64,000 nt of DNA from Shinisaurus crocodilurus (GCA_021292165.1 CM037883.1:10307434-10371433), one strand, 5' to 3'; shown: positions 1 through 11,577, counted from the stretch's first letter. Numbers and translations: made by a program. Notes: generated by a model from the letters alone, not told the origin.

Positions 1-440
1 TGTCATCTAAAGAATCCATAAACGACTGTGACTAGGGAATGACAAGTGCACGATAAATGCCTCATGTAGAAAAACCCTAAAAGGAAGCTTCCAGAGTTCC
101 TAACTTACACTAACTCTTTTTCTGAGCAAGAAGTTTCCCAAAAGAAAAGGAAAAAGTGTGTGTGCCGGGTGGGGACACAAAATAGGGATCGTGATTTACC
201 AGCAAGAGGGACCAGAAATTAGGGAACATCCCAGGTAAATGGTGGGGGGGAGGGGGTGAATCAGGTTGTATGCATATATCAACTGTGAGCCAAATCTGCA
301 ATCGTATTTTAGGAATGCACAATTGCTTTCTAAAGAAAACAATTCAAAGTTTCTCTGGCTCAGCAGAGTAGTCAGCCGATGATAATCTTTGACTCTCACA
401 AGGGACCTAGTGTTGTGTTTGGATCAGCCAATCACACTTC
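1..440. other. Unannotated sequence
   Basis: I see no gene or clear repeat here apart from a short G-run near 242-256. Open frames are short and lack coding character. Confidence 0.4.
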
Positions 441-559
441 AAACCATTCTTTGCCATTGTTGATGGGTGTGTGTGTGTGTGAAATAACAACATTTCCATG
501 TGGACTTGTATACATCAATCACATTTTTTAAAAGCCTCCATTGATTTTATTATTAATAA

Positions 560-735
560 AATATTACATTTCTTCCACCATCGTGTTCTTCTTCCTATTA
601 TGATATCTTGTTTTCAATGCATTGCTTTTATTCTTTTATCTGTTTTTATCTTTTTATTGTTCATCGCTCTGGAATCTGCTTAGATATGGAGCGGTATACA
701 AATACTGTAAATAAATAAATAAATAATAGTAATTA
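560..735 (+). mobile_element. L2-type LINE 3' tail
   Basis: A T-rich stretch leads to GAGCGGTATACAAAT and an (AAAT)n run, the usual end of L2-like LINEs. The reverse of the same end is seen near 48650-48740. An (ATT)n tract follows at 727-745. Confidence 0.6.
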
Positions 736-745
736 TTATTATTAT

Positions 746-1470
746 TTTACTTGACATGCATGCTAATCTGTTAATCCTAGAAATACAAAGCACAATAAAA
801 GATACAGTGGGGGTTTTTTTGTATAATGCACTTAAAAAAATATCCAGAAAAATCATCTGCACAGGTTTAACATCATGTTATCTTAAGGGTTTTTGACAAG
901 TTTCTAAGGGAGCAGACTCACTGCCTTGGATGAGGCTATTCCTGTGCTAAACTTTCAATCTGGCTTCCTTATGGAAAAAAGTTTCAACCAAAGTGGAATT
1001 GCTTTTCCTGTTTGCAGATTTCGCCACATTAGACAGGCAGCCAACTAAAATCCCACCCCTATCTTCCGCTTATCCCTCTAGTCTTTCAGAGTTACTTTCT
1101 CCCTCTTGAAATTCAGTCCCTTGTGAGTTGGGATTTCACCTCCCTCCCTTCCCCCTCCAACCTGCCCAGTACTAAACATTTATTCTTTTTTTAAAAAGTT
1201 TTTCTTCTTTCCCTCAATTTGATGTGACAGACCAGTGACATGAATAATGGATGCAGCCCTTTCACAGGCAAATCGATTTCATTTAGCATGCCTTTCCACC
1301 AGGACCAAGCCACAATCCTGCAAATTCCTTGAGAGCCTTCCAGATTTGAAGAAATCTTTAGAAACTGGCACTTGTTTCTGTCAAAATAGTTGAGTTCAAT
1401 TTTAGGCCTCAGTTAGGGAACACTTTTATTTATTTGCTAAGCACTACATTTTTGTTGTTGCTTTTGTTTT
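746..1470. other. Unannotated sequence
   Basis: There is no recognisable gene or repeat; the sequence is AT-rich and pyrimidine-rich around 1070-1210. Confidence 0.35.
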
Positions 1471-1529
1471 ATCCTGTTCTTTGTCCGAGAAGGAGACAGC
1501 TCAGGTTGGCGAACATGGAGCACTATTCC

Positions 1530-1605
1530 GTTTCATCTCCACAACAGCCCTGTGAGGTAGGTTAGGCTGAGAGAGGGTGGGTAGCCCAAAGACACCCAGA
1601 GAAAG
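1530..1605 (-). repeat. Fragment of the squamate tRNA-SINE (family C)
   Basis: The stretch CCCTGTGAGGTAGGTTAGGC is the reverse complement of the body of the SINE that is complete at 24366-24605. Only the middle is kept. Confidence 0.6.
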
Positions 1606-1639
1606 AGTGCTTGAGGAAAAGAAATGGCTCCAAAGAAAG

Positions 1640-2400
1640 ACTGGCTGAGAGAGTATTTGAAATTGGATCTAAATCTATTATTCTTTCTAATACAGTACAC
1701 TGGCTCTCAACTTGCAAACTTTCTCTGTTTTGTCTGATCCACCACATTGTCACAAACAGTGCTATGCTGAAAATTTCTCCCACATCTCTTTCGACCATTG
1801 CCTTTCAATTGGATAGAAAAGAAATGGCCTTCAAAAAGAAATTCAAAGGAGAAGACATTTCTGATAAATTCTCATGGGTTGCGCTCAGGGTTCTTGTGCT
1901 TCCCTTACTTACGAGGTGGCCGAGGAGGGTGTACTCGAGTCCTGTCTGCCATTGTACAATCATTTCCCTGCACCTGCATTAGAGACCAGATGTATCCACA
2001 ATCACCCCTCAGAAATAGTATTCGTTTGGAACATCATCGGGAAGGTGCTAAAGAATGACAACTAGAGCGAAGCCAAAATTTCCCAGAGGACAGTTTTCCC
2101 AGAAATGTCCTGAGATTTTTCTTTTCTTACGCCCCTAGAAATAAACGGCTACTGCAGAATTTCCCCAAATGTTCTTCCTCACTTTTTGGTGGGTTTCTTC
2201 TTCCCGCTTCCCCCACCCAATGCTCCAGAACAATGCTAGGTCTGGGGTATTGTGGAGAATGCAAAATGGGGGCCAGGCTGCCAACACAGTTGCTGCTGTT
2301 GCCACTTGCCTTGGCAGTGCAAAAAAATACCCTTGCAAAAAAGGGTGCGGGGGGAGAACGCTGTGCTACAGCCCTTGCCAATGGTGAGCCCTACCTGTGA
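1640..2400. other. Unannotated sequence
   Basis: A 123-codon open frame on the plus strand (1611-1982) has no domain, no splice-site framing and overlaps a SINE edge, so I do not call it a gene. Nothing else is recognised. Confidence 0.35.
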
Positions 2401-2404
2401 GAAA

Positions 2405-2525
2405 TTGTTGTCTGTTGTTGTTGTTATTATTATTATTATTAATTTTATTTCTATACTGCCCCATAGCCAAAGCTCTCTGGGTGGTTTACAGCAACTCATA
2501 CATACAGTAAAACACAAACTGATGG
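2405..2525 (-). mobile_element. LINE 3' tail, minus orientation
   Basis: A (TTA)n tract is followed by ATTTCTATACTGCCCCATAG and GGGTGGTTTACAGCAA. The same signature recurs at 37395 and 51740, so it is a dispersed LINE end inserted on the minus strand. Confidence 0.6.
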
Positions 2526-3584
2526 AGCATTTCTCCCCTCCCTGGAGAAATTTGGTGAAATTGTCTCCCCAATTTCTCTGCCTGCAAATAGGATGGAGAA
2601 TTTCAAAAGGTCATTCATGCACAGCTCTCACAAATAATCAAAAATGCATCTGCAACATGATCCATGCCTACCTATGAGTAAGGGCCAATTTATTCAGCGG
2701 GGATTACTTCTCTGCATGTGTGCCTCTGATTGCAGTACTAGAGGCATTAAAGCTTTGGAAAGATCTCTCTGAAGAAAGAGGGAAGTAGTGGATGACCATA
2801 GGGGAATTTTAGCTGTTCATTTGCATGAACCCATTTGCATCAGAGAAGTTCACTAGAGGAAATTTGTTTGTTCCCGTTCAGTTAAGAACCAGCATAAAAC
2901 TGGCTTAAAAAAAAATCCACTGGAGATCAGCAATGTCACTGAAGTAGCATGGGTTTAAGAATATAATGCTTAAACCTAATTTCACACCGCTTTGGGGCTA
3001 ATTTTAAATGTCCTCTGCAAGCGATCAGTTCAGACCTCTAGCAAGAATAACCTGTTCCTTCCCTGGGAACCTGCAGGGTGGGGAGGAAAAGGGAGAGAGA
3101 AAATGAGGTGGCAAGAAGAGGGAGAGAGAAGGGGTGGCCCCACCCACTTTCGGCTCTGGACCTGCCCACTGCTGGCTTTGGCCCCGCCCAGCACCAGAAT
3201 GTGGTCCCTGACAGATTACCCCTGAAGGAACGTGGCCTCAACAGAAAAAAATGGTTCCCCCATCCCTGCAATAAATTAATCACGCCTTGTGTGTCTTTTG
3301 TCCATCCTGAATCAAGTTCTCATCACTTTCACTGGATCACCCCAAGTTGTCATATGGAGGGAGGGAGGGAGGGAGAACCTTCTCTCTGTCCACTTTCTTT
3401 GCCCCACAGCTGATCTAGGGGTTTCTCAAGGAAAGGATCGGGAATGGCCAATGAGCTTCTCTGCAAGATAGATAGCTTGTCCTTTGCTACCGATATTCCT
3501 CCACACTGTGCAGCAACAGAGTCAGGTTGGGTCTGCTTTTAGAGTGCACTCCGTTCCAACAAGAGGGTGCCGAAGCCCCAGCGG

Positions 3585-3975
3585 CAGTGGGGTAGCAGAG
3601 CCAGGGCTTGCAGGGATGCTGCAGTGCCAGCCTCTTTTGATTAGCAGGACACTGACCTCATCTCCCTTCCCACCCCAGAATTCCCTGTTCCTTCTGAGCT
3701 TAGCTGCAGCTCTTACAGACCTTGAGGGGGCAGGGAGATGGACGTTGTTCCCTGTTGCAATGCAAAGTATTTTGGGGGTGGCTTGGTCTTGGATGGGCAA
3801 TTCAGACCCATTAGTTTTACAAAAGACCTGCTCCTGGTGGAAATAAAACTGCTGGAATTGTTTTGATGATATGGATCAACACAGCTGCCTGGATTTCTGG
3901 ACTGTCCTTGGGGGGCATGGCTACGGGGCTGTCATGATGAGTGCCTGCACTTCAGAATTTACCACGACACCACTG
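3585..3975 (+). mobile_element. Non-autonomous hAT-type element R1, copy 1
   Basis: It starts CAGTGGGGTAG and ends ACGACACCACTG, matching the termini of copy 3 at 31812-32431. The interior shares CCCTGTTCCTTCTGAGCTTAG, TGTTCCCTGTTGCAATGCAAAG and GACCTGCTCCTGGT with the other copies. No coding capacity is visible. Flanking 8-mers are only loosely similar, so this copy looks old. Confidence 0.6.
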
Positions 3976-4107
3976 CACACAGGGCTGGCTGCTACCTCGT
4001 CCTGAAACCCTTGGCAGCACACAGGGCTTGTGTGGCAGATGCTCAGGTGTTCCTTGGCAGCGGGTCCCCTACATAGAATGCTATTCTGAATGTTCTCCCT
4101 GGTCACC

Positions 4108-4305
4108 TGGGACATAGGAAGCTGCCTTATACTGAGTCAGACCATTGGTCCATCTAGCCCAGTATGATTGACACTGACTGGCAGCTCTCCTCCAGGGTCT
4201 CAGGCAGATGTCATTCCCAGCCCTACTTAGAGATGCCAGGGATTGAACCTGGGACCTTATGGATGCAAAACATGTGGACTGCCATGGAGCTATGGGCCCT
4301 ACCTG
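4108..4305 (-). repeat. tRNA-derived SINE (family A)
   Basis: Read on the minus strand it has a tRNA-like head with the B-box GGTTCAATCC and ends in the SINE tail whose reverse is AGGAAGCTGCCTTATACTGA. The intact heads of this family resemble tRNA-Ala. The A-box is damaged in this copy. Confidence 0.8.
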
Positions 4306-4367
4306 AAAGTATGAAAAGTATTATTTGAAAGTAGAAAGCAGTGAAAGTCACTGATTAAGTCAGAACA

Positions 4368-4670
4368 TAAGAAGAGCCCTGCTGTATCAGACGAAAGGCC
4401 TATCTAGTTGGACATCTTGTTTTCCGCAGTGGTCAACTAGATACCTGTAGAATTCCACAAGCAGGATATGAGAACAATAGCCCACGCCCACTCTGGATCC
4501 CCAGCAACTGGTGTTTGGAAGCATACGTCTGTGATCCTGGAGATAGGATATGGCCACCATGACTTCTAGCTGTTGAAAGACCAATACCCTTTGAAAGTCC
4601 TCTAAAGCTAATGGAATCCCATGGAAGCAAATTCCATAAGTTCTATGCATTGTGTGATGTAGTACATAGA
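4368..4670 (-). repeat. Sauropsid short repeat (family B)
   Basis: AGAAGAGCCCTGCTGTATCAG, GTGGTCAACTAGATACC and CCCAGCAACTGG are landmarks of a roughly 300-bp dispersed repeat, also at 8938, 10240, 31340 and 42215. Orientation is judged from the tail, which lies at the low-coordinate end. Confidence 0.7.
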
Positions 4671-4959
4671 TCTAGCTAGATAGTTCCTTTTGCTTTTGTG
4701 GTCTTCCCACAACAGAATCGAGTATTTACACAGGAGAAAACAAAGGGGTACACTTGGTGACATGACTGCGATGGTGGCTGAATCTACTCCTTGCTTGCAT
4801 TGACCCTGACCATTAAAACCCAGCCAACATCAACCTTCATAGCCTATCCTTGGTCCTGTTGGTTGGTCACTCTTGAGTGTGACAGAACATGTTGGGAAAC
4901 TCGTTCTGATAAGAGCTGAATGAGGAATTTGACATTCAAGTCAACGGAAGGCTCTATTT

Positions 4960-5080
4960 TTCTCTGACAGGCCTCTGAGCAGTAATCAATTAATAAGTTC
5001 AAATAATTCATTAATGGCTGATTAAAATGTGGGTTCTTAATTGGATTTTAATTGCGGCTGGCCTCTCTAAATGGTTTTCG
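4960..5080. promoter_or_regulatory. Candidate homeodomain-site cluster
   Basis: Unique AT-rich sequence contains repeated TAAT/ATTA cores: ATCAATTAATAA, TTCATTAATGG, TGATTAAAA, TTAATTGG and TTTTAATTGC within about 100 bp. Such clusters are typical of developmental enhancers, but AT-rich sequence alone can produce them. No other evidence. Confidence 0.2.
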
Positions 5081-5234
5081 CTGCCAATGTGCATTTTTTT
5101 CTGGGTGGTGGTGGTGGTTGGCAAACAATTTCTCTTCTTGCAATTTAAACAAGGCATTTCACATGATTTTTCCACTCTCTCAACTCTCTCTGCTATTATT
5201 CAGTAGAGAACTTCAGTCTTTTACATTGCAATCC

Positions 5235-5325
5235 TAGCACATTTACCCAGACGTAAGCCCCACTGTGTTCAATGGGACTTACTCCTAGGTAAGTGTGTTT
5301 AAAATTGCAGCCCTAAGCAGCCTCC
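5235..5325. repeat. Short palindromic repeat (family M6)
   Basis: GTAAGCCCCACTGTGTTCAATGGGACTTACTC is palindromic around CAATGGG. Related copies occur at 14860, 15130-15750, 19155, 20190, 45390 and 57800. It looks like a MITE relic. Confidence 0.5.
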
Positions 5326-5579
5326 AGAGACGGACTCCTATTGAGGTACTGTGATTTCTTTTAACGGATCCGTTAGGAATACATGTTGAATCATCAGTCA
5401 GCTGGCACCAGTCATTTCCTGTGGTATTTTATCTGTATCTATATCTATTCCTATGTGTCACTTGTTTAAATAATTAAAACAGCAGCTGTATTAAAATGCA
5501 ACCGTTAAAAATGCAAATGGGGCTTTGACCCAACTCATCAAAGGCAACCGGCAGAAAACTTAACGAGCTGTACAAAATG

Positions 5580-5930
5580 TACTCTGCTGTTTACCAGATT
5601 ATTTCAATTTGGAAGGAAAGGAAAAGTCCAACGGTGAAAGGGATCTTCCTACCCCCAGGTCTGCATGTAATAACTGGTTAATCAGCCAATTAGGAGGAAC
5701 AAACAATTACGAATTGGAAAGCAGAAAGGACAGCCACATACACAGAGAAACCAAAGAAAGAAATTGGTCAAGGTACGACTTAATCCTTATGAAAGGATTC
5801 CTAATGTTAACCCCTAAAGAATTATATTTGACCATACCTGAATTCATTTTCTTGCCTTCCCTCTCCCTACTACTTGTTGGCCCAGTTAATTGGTTGATAA
5901 GCTAGCAATTACCTCCAAATCTAGTTCTGG
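5580..5930. other. Unique AT-rich stretch
   Basis: There is no repeat match within the window. CCAATTAGGAG, AACAATTACGAATTGG and GCTAGCAATTACC again give several ATTA cores. A 98-codon open frame here has no coding features. Confidence 0.25.
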
Positions 5931-6344
5931 ACACCATCCTTTTTTTAAAGGGGAATTTTAAGTGACAAAGGCAACAGATCAGGCTGTTCCCCCAGCAGTG
6001 CTGTTGTAGGGAGTGAGTTTGAAATGGGGGCTATCATTTCTGTTACATTTGGGCTTTAGTCTGGTCATTACACAGTCTTTAAGATGCTGCAAGGGCGCTG
6101 TTTTGTGTTGTGGAAGACCAGCGGGGCTACCCTTTCAAAGATCTTCATTTCTTGTTTCTGAAAAGTTTCGTGGACTCCACCTGATGATGAAACATTTGTT
6201 GGAGGAACGTTTTTGGTCCGTGCAGAAATTCAGCAGGCATTCACTTCCCAACTGACTGTGGGCTCACGGCTGGATACACAAGACATAAGAAATAACGGGA
6301 GAGCTGTCTTGCAGGAGCAGATCATGGACCCATCCATCTAATGT

Positions 6345-6645
6345 GGGGGCTCCCCTGATGGCCACACCTCTTTTCACTGGCCCCACCCCCTTCCCCCCAC
6401 CAATAATTTGGTAGTTTCCCAGGCTTTTGTGCAGCTTTTTCTCCCCATGATAAAAGACTGAAATGCCTCCCCTAAGGCTCAGTTACTGGCAGGAAGAGCT
6501 TTAAGCGACAATATGCTGGGGGGGGGGGGTTTGTGTGGTAATTTTGGCCCCTCCCCCTTTGCCCTCAGCCCCGCCCACAAATGGAATGCATCCCCTCTGA
6601 GCCTCTCCTGAAATGGAATTTGGAGAGGCTCAGAGGGGCCTGGGG
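6345..6645 (+). mobile_element. hAT-type element M5, degenerate
   Basis: It shares TTTGGTAGTTTCC, GGCTCAGTTACTGGCAG(GA)AGAGC and the GCCCCGCCCAC block with the intact copy at 43732-44300. The termini are not visible. Confidence 0.5.
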
Positions 6646-6889
6646 CTGAAAGATATATCCCACCGCTGCTGAAGGAAGCCAGCCAACAAGCCCCTTGAAT
6701 GGGAAGACTGCATAGTATGGAACCCACCATTTTGCAGATGTTCAGGGAACATACAGAGGGAAGGAATTGGATCACATCCACATTCACCCACAGATCTGCA
6801 AAGAGCCTATATGCACACACAAGCATACGCACATGGGGTCCGTACGCACAATCGGGGACTCTGCCTTCCCTATGCACCTAAGCTCTATT

Positions 6890-7177
6890 CCAGGGGCAGG
6901 AGACCTTTTTGCACCCATGGGCACCCAGTGGCACTTTGAGAGACTGTCTTGGGCACCGCCACGCAATGGCAGCCATGGGAGGCGTGGCTAGTTACAATGG
7001 ACAAGTAACCCTGCCAAATTACTGAGTACAAGGCAGGGGTGGGGACTGAGCCCAACTCAATCAGCAGCGCAGTTGAACTCATCCTTTCCAGCACCAAGGG
7101 AAGCGCTTCAGTGCAGAAGGCAAACTCTTTTCCTTGCTCCCCCATCTGCCAGGCAATTCATTCTCTCTCCCCTGCTC

Positions 7178-7241
<64 letters not shown>

Positions 7242-7275
7242 GGTGGGTGCCAAGAAAAGTGTCCAGGGCCACACT
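6890..7275 (+). mobile_element. hAT-type element M8 containing a TC/AC microsatellite
   Basis: CCAGGGGCAGGAGACC, AATGGCAGCCATGGGAGGCGTGG, GGACAAGTAACC and GGTGGGTGCCAAGAAAAG occur in the same order as at 44309-44612. A long (TC)n(AC)n tract at 7181-7239 has expanded within it. Confidence 0.5.
7181..7239. repeat. (TC)n(AC)n microsatellite
   Basis: About 20 TC units pass into about 9 AC units without interruption. Confidence 0.95.
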
Positions 7276-7479
7276 GGCGCCTACGGACACCATGTTGCCT
7301 ACCACGTCTCTATTTAGACCTTTGGGTGAACTCATGGAAGTCAGGAGCAACATTGAGAGATGTGATCCTCCTTTCACACACACACACTCGGTGAACATCT
7401 GCTTACACAGGCCAGGCTACTGCTGTCCTTCCTGTTTCCCCCGGGTTCAAACAGTGACATTTACAGGGTAAGATGGAGA

Positions 7480-8100
7480 GAAATCCCTTGCTGAAAACTC
7501 CGTGCAATGCCAATAAATTTGGCCCCAGACTCCTCCACGATGAGGAAGAGCATAATTCTGTCTTTCACTTCCCCAGTGCTCCAAAGGGCATTGTCGAAAA
7601 GTTGAGGAGCCAAGCCCGCTCTTGGGATATTGTTAAGGGCCAGTGGTTCCCGCCACCCCCCAGTTCAGATCCTTGTTCCCACTGTTTGCTAAACAGTTGG
7701 CCATGTAGGCCAACAGGGCGCTCTGAATGCTTCCTCCCAATTAGCTCCGTCCTGCTGGGCTCCGAGTGAAGAAGGCCCTTGAAAGCCCGTCATGTGAACT
7801 CTTTGCGAGGCGAGGCCTCCTTTCGACACGTCCATTCAGAGACCTCGTCCGTGAAAGTGAAGGCCCCGGGGATGAGGTGATATCACAGCCGTTCCTCCTC
7901 TGATCGAGGCCGTGACCACTGGAGCTGGGATTTGTCAAAGGAGACCCCCACGATGAGCAGCAACACACAGCTTCCTTAATGACCTGGTGCTCCTTGGTTT
8001 TCATTTTTAGAAACAAGCTCCAGAACAACATTCTGATGTGAAACCAGAGTGAGGGGATGAAAGGAGCAGCTGGGGTGGCTTTAGGTTTCAGGGCACCCTC
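7480..8100. other. Unannotated unique sequence
   Basis: I recognise no repeat or gene. The sequence is less AT-rich than its surroundings and could hold a conserved non-coding element, but nothing seen here proves it. Confidence 0.3.
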
Positions 8101-8156
8101 AGGTGAGGTGCCCTGGTCTCCCCCCCCCTCTGGTGCCCCCTCTCCTCCAGTTGACC

Positions 8157-8157
<1 letters not shown>

Positions 8158-8189
<32 letters not shown>
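8158..8189. repeat. (GA)n microsatellite
   Basis: Continuous GA repeat of about 14 units. Confidence 0.9.
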
Positions 8190-8191
<2 letters not shown>

Positions 8192-8194
8192 GGA

Positions 8195-8450
8195 CGGGTT
8201 CACATGGCCCAGTAAGCCTCACTGCGTAGAAATCTACCCAGTGTGGCTTATAAGCCACCCTACTCCCGATGCGCCTGACAGACGATCAGGCACATGGGTG
8301 GGTAGGGTGGCCCCTCCTCCCGCAGGTATCCCAGGGCATACCATGGGAACACACCGAGGTTTCCCCTGCTCCCTGCCTGCCAACGCTGAGTGGGGTGTGG
8401 CTTATTGTGTGACTTTCTACGCAGTGTGGCTCATTGTGACAGCTCCTGAT
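8195..8450 (+). mobile_element. GC-rich MITE-like element (family M3)
   Basis: CAGTGTGGCTTATAAGCC, GCCTGACAGACGATCAGGCAC and GGTATCCCAGGG recur at 27625-27930 and, reversed, at 28775-28990. Nested inverted repeats suggest a DNA transposon relic without coding sequence. Confidence 0.5.
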
Positions 8451-8454
8451 AATT

Positions 8455-8595
8455 TGGGGAGGTGGCAGTGTGTCAGTAATACAGCAAAAGCTGTGCATGC
8501 AGGAGGCCCCATTTTCAATCACAGGCATCTCCTGGTAGTGCTGGAAAAGACCCCTGCCTGAAACCCGGGAGAGCTTTATTCAGAACCATGAGGAC
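8455..8595 (+). repeat. SINE family A, diverged
   Basis: A diverged tRNA-like head is followed by GCATCTCCTGGTAGTG and GACCCCTGCCTGAAACCC and the family tail CAGAACCATGAGGACTGGAA. Confidence 0.65.
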
Positions 8596-8619
8596 TGGAA
8601 TCTAAAATTATTTTTTTTA

Positions 8620-8845
8620 GGGGAAGGGCCATAGTTCACTGGTAGAGGACCTGCTGTATATGCCAAAGGTCCCAGGTTCCATCCTCAGCATCTCCAGGCT
8701 AGGGTGGAAAAGACCCCTGTCTGAAACCCAGAAGACACACGGCCAGTCACTGTTGACAATAGATGGACCCAGGGTGTGACTCAGTGTAAGGCACTTTCCT
8801 GTGTTCATATTTGAATCAGCCCTTCATTCAGAGCCATGAGGACTG
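8620..8845 (+). repeat. SINE family A
   Basis: Head GGGCCATAGTTCACTGGTAG (A-box) and GGTTCCATCC (B-box), body CATCTCCAGG, GACCCCTGTCTGAAACCC and CAGTCACTGTTGACAATAG, tail GAGCCATGAGGACTGGAA. It is one of three copies arrayed head to tail. Confidence 0.8.
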
Positions 8846-8867
8846 GAATCTTACACGGCTTTTAGGG

Positions 8868-9235
8868 AAAGGGCCATAGTTCACTGGTAGAGGACCTGCT
8901 TTACATGCCAAAGGTCCCAGGTTCAATCCAATATCAGAGGCAGTATGCCTATATGCTACACCAGTTGCTGGGGAACATGAGCAGGAGGTTGCAGTCCTGT
9001 CCTGCTTATGGGATCCTGCAGGCAGCTGATTGGCCACTTTGTGAACAGAATGCTGAACTAGATGGACCCTTGTTCTGATCCAGCAGGGCTCTTCTTACGT
9101 TCTAATCCCCAGCATCTCCAGGTCAGGCTAGGAAAGGCTCCCATCTGAAAGCCTGGAGAGCAGCTGCCAGTCAGTGTTGACAATACTGGACTTGATGGGC
9201 CAATGGCAGCTTCCTAGATGCTTCCTATCTCCTAT
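8868..9235 (+). repeat. SINE family A split by a family B repeat
   Basis: The head ends at GGTTCAATCC (about 8937). The body resumes at about 9107 with CCAGCATCTCCAGG. AATCC is present on both sides of the intervening sequence, which fits a target duplication. Confidence 0.75.
8938..9106 (+). repeat. Family B repeat nested in a SINE
   Basis: AGAGGCAGTATGCCTATATG through CTAGATGGACCCTTGTTCTGATCCAGCA matches the other family B copies and interrupts the surrounding SINE. Confidence 0.7.
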
Positions 9236-9293
9236 ATTCCTGTCATCATTGTTGCCTCTGCCTGCATGCTTACCCAGAGAGCTGGCAACAGGC

Positions 9294-9322
9294 AAGCAAG
9301 CAAGCAAGCAGGCAGGCAACTG
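9294..9322. repeat. (CAAG)n(GCAG)n microsatellite
   Basis: CAAGCAAGCAAGCAAGCAGG is a tetranucleotide repeat with a variant unit. Confidence 0.85.
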
Positions 9323-9339
9323 CAGCAAAAGAAGGACCG

Positions 9340-9480
9340 TAGCTCCGTGCCACAGCACCTGATCTGCGTGCAGAAAGGGCTGGGTTCAATCTCTGGCATC
9401 TCCAGTTAAAAGGGCAAGGTGGCAGCCGCGAGGAAGACCTCCACTTGAGACCCTCGAGAAGTGCCCCTCTCCATGGACAG
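9340..9480 (+). repeat. SINE family A head, diverged
   Basis: GACCGTAGCTCCGTGCCACAG, GGGTTCAATCTC and GGCATCTCCAG match the A-box, B-box and body start of family A. The tail is not recognisable. Confidence 0.55.
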
Positions 9481-10239
9481 CCCTCCAGTGAGGCGAGGTT
9501 CATCTCTGCCTCAAGCGGCAGATGGGGGTGGCTGGTGGATCGTGTGCACTCCCCCCACACCTGGCTGGAAGGACCCATAGGAAGAGGGCAAGCAAGTGAT
9601 GACAGTGACATGGAGGTGGGCCCGTTCAGAGAGATGGGGCAAGTGCATCTTATCTTGCCCAAGGAACCCTCCCCACAACAAAACTAGAGCCAGCCAACCA
9701 TCGTACAGAAAGAGGGCAATCACTCTACCCAGTCCTACATCTCTAGGGAGGAATGTTCCACCTGGCTGCCAACATTACCACCTGTCTACCAGGTTTGGAC
9801 AGCAGGGATGAGAGAAGAGGTCCTCTGGAGAACTGCCCCTTCCAGTCATTGGAACCGCCTCCACCTGGGGTGGGGACATGCCCAAGGCAAGTTGAAAGAC
9901 CCGTCTGTTTGCACAAGGGCTCAGGTTAAGTCAACGGAAGGAGTGGGGTGGGTGATTTGGGGCTTTTTAAAATTTATTTATTTCATGGGCAGGGGCTTGT
10001 TTTGCTACCCCCTCCCCACTACCACCACACAAGCCTGTGGAACGGATCAGGCTATGAATACTGATAAATCATCCCATAATGAGTAAGAGGAGCACACTGT
10101 GCATTTCCCTCGTTTCCCCACCCGCTCCTTGGGTAAGTACCAAGCCACCTTAGGGAAAGGCTGATGAATCAAGACGAGACAAATCTGCGGAGGATAAGTC
10201 TCTCAACAGCCATTAGCTGTGAGTGTGAAATAGAGCCTC

Positions 10240-10415
10240 CATGTGCCCAGGCAGTATACCTCTGAATACCAGATTCTGGAAATAAGCAACAACTGGGGAC
10301 CACTGCTTTCATATCTTCTTTGCTGGCTTCCCAAAGGCATCGGGTTGGAAAGGGGACCCTGGAAGAGATGGATCTTTCGTCTGATCCAGCAGGGTCTTCT
10401 TATGTCCTTAAATGT
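10240..10415 (+). repeat. Family B repeat
   Basis: GGCAGTATACCTCTGAATACC, GCTGGCTTCCCAAAGGCATC and GATCCAGCAGGGTCTTCTTA are the family landmarks in order. Confidence 0.7.
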
Positions 10416-10699
10416 CCTCCTGTTGAATCAGTGTTCATACAGTGATGTGCTCTACTCCCTTGCACCATGTCCCCACTGCCAACAAATGCCATAAGCTAAG
10501 AGTTTTGTTCCCTTAACTTTGGTCACTGCTCTCCATTGAGAACACCACTCTTGGTGTCTGTTTTTGAAGGAAAAATCATGCCCACATATATGTTTGTTTG
10601 TTTTGTTTGTTTTCATTCAGACTTTGGAAGCCTCCCTGTGCATCCAGAGCATCCTCATTGACATGCATAAGGGATGTGTAATTCTGAAACAGGCACAAT

Positions 10700-10739
10700 A
10701 AGGCAGAGAGAAGAGAGAGAGAAAGTGAGAGCGAGAGCA

Positions 10740-10770
<31 letters not shown>

Positions 10771-10777
10771 GAAGAGA
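10700..10777. repeat. (GA)n microsatellite
   Basis: An imperfect GA tract with occasional C substitutions. A (TTTG)n tract lies just upstream at 10588-10612. Confidence 0.9.
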
Positions 10778-11496
10778 TCCATCTTGGACCAGTCAACGTG
10801 CAAAATATTGGTATGTGTGGAGCGTGCCACAAAACTCACTGCACTTCTTCACAGGAGCGCATGACACTCCGAGTCGGCAACAGGTTCCCGTTCGGCTCTG
10901 AATGCGCAGAGCCCTGGATAGGAGACATTTGCCTGACATGGACAAACAGGACATCTCTTTATTTGATTTCCTCCTTCTTCCAAACATTTGCACTGGCCCA
11001 GCTGACTGTGGGTCGTCGTCGTAGGCCTTTGTAAACACCACAACAAAAAATTCTGAATGGGCTGAGGGGGCCCCACGAAAAGAAAGGCCGTGCTGTCTTG
11101 GAGATGGGCGAGTGCTTCTCTTACGGCTTGGCCTGTCTGCCTGAGAACTTCTATTCATTTGGTTTCAGCACCTGATTAATTAGTTAATTAGGCCTCAGAG
11201 GAGAAGACTAGCTCTGTTATGTAATTTCAGGGGGCCTGGCGCATGAGGTGCCCAGGGCCGCCTTCAAGGAGGCCACAGAGGGATGCTCTGATTCGCTCTG
11301 CATTTCAGCTCTCTCCCCCCCACCGCACACAACATTTCTACATGTTTACAAATCTGATAACTTCACCCACTGTTAACGTTAAAGACTCTTTTCTGCGGCT
11401 GCATTGCATCTGGACACGATGCTATGAAATATTTGAATTAGAAAAGGAGATTTTCTAATTTAAAAGGGCAATTGCTTCATAGGTGTACTAAGTCAA

Positions 11497-11497
11497 T

Positions 11498-11548
<51 letters not shown>

Positions 11549-11549
11549 G
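11497..11549. repeat. (ATC)n microsatellite
   Basis: About 17 uninterrupted ATC units. Confidence 0.95.
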
Positions 11550-11577
11550 TGCAATCACAACATTGGTTAGATTAGAT

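Noticed and set aside
1611..1982. 123-codon plus-strand gene
   Set aside because: No domain, no splice or Kozak support, and it starts in a SINE fragment.
8620..8700. tRNA gene
   Set aside because: The A- and B-box-like sequences belong to SINE family A. No cloverleaf closes, and the body and tail match other SINE copies.
9294..9322. CRISPR-like array
   Set aside because: It is a simple tetranucleotide repeat with no spacers, in vertebrate DNA.
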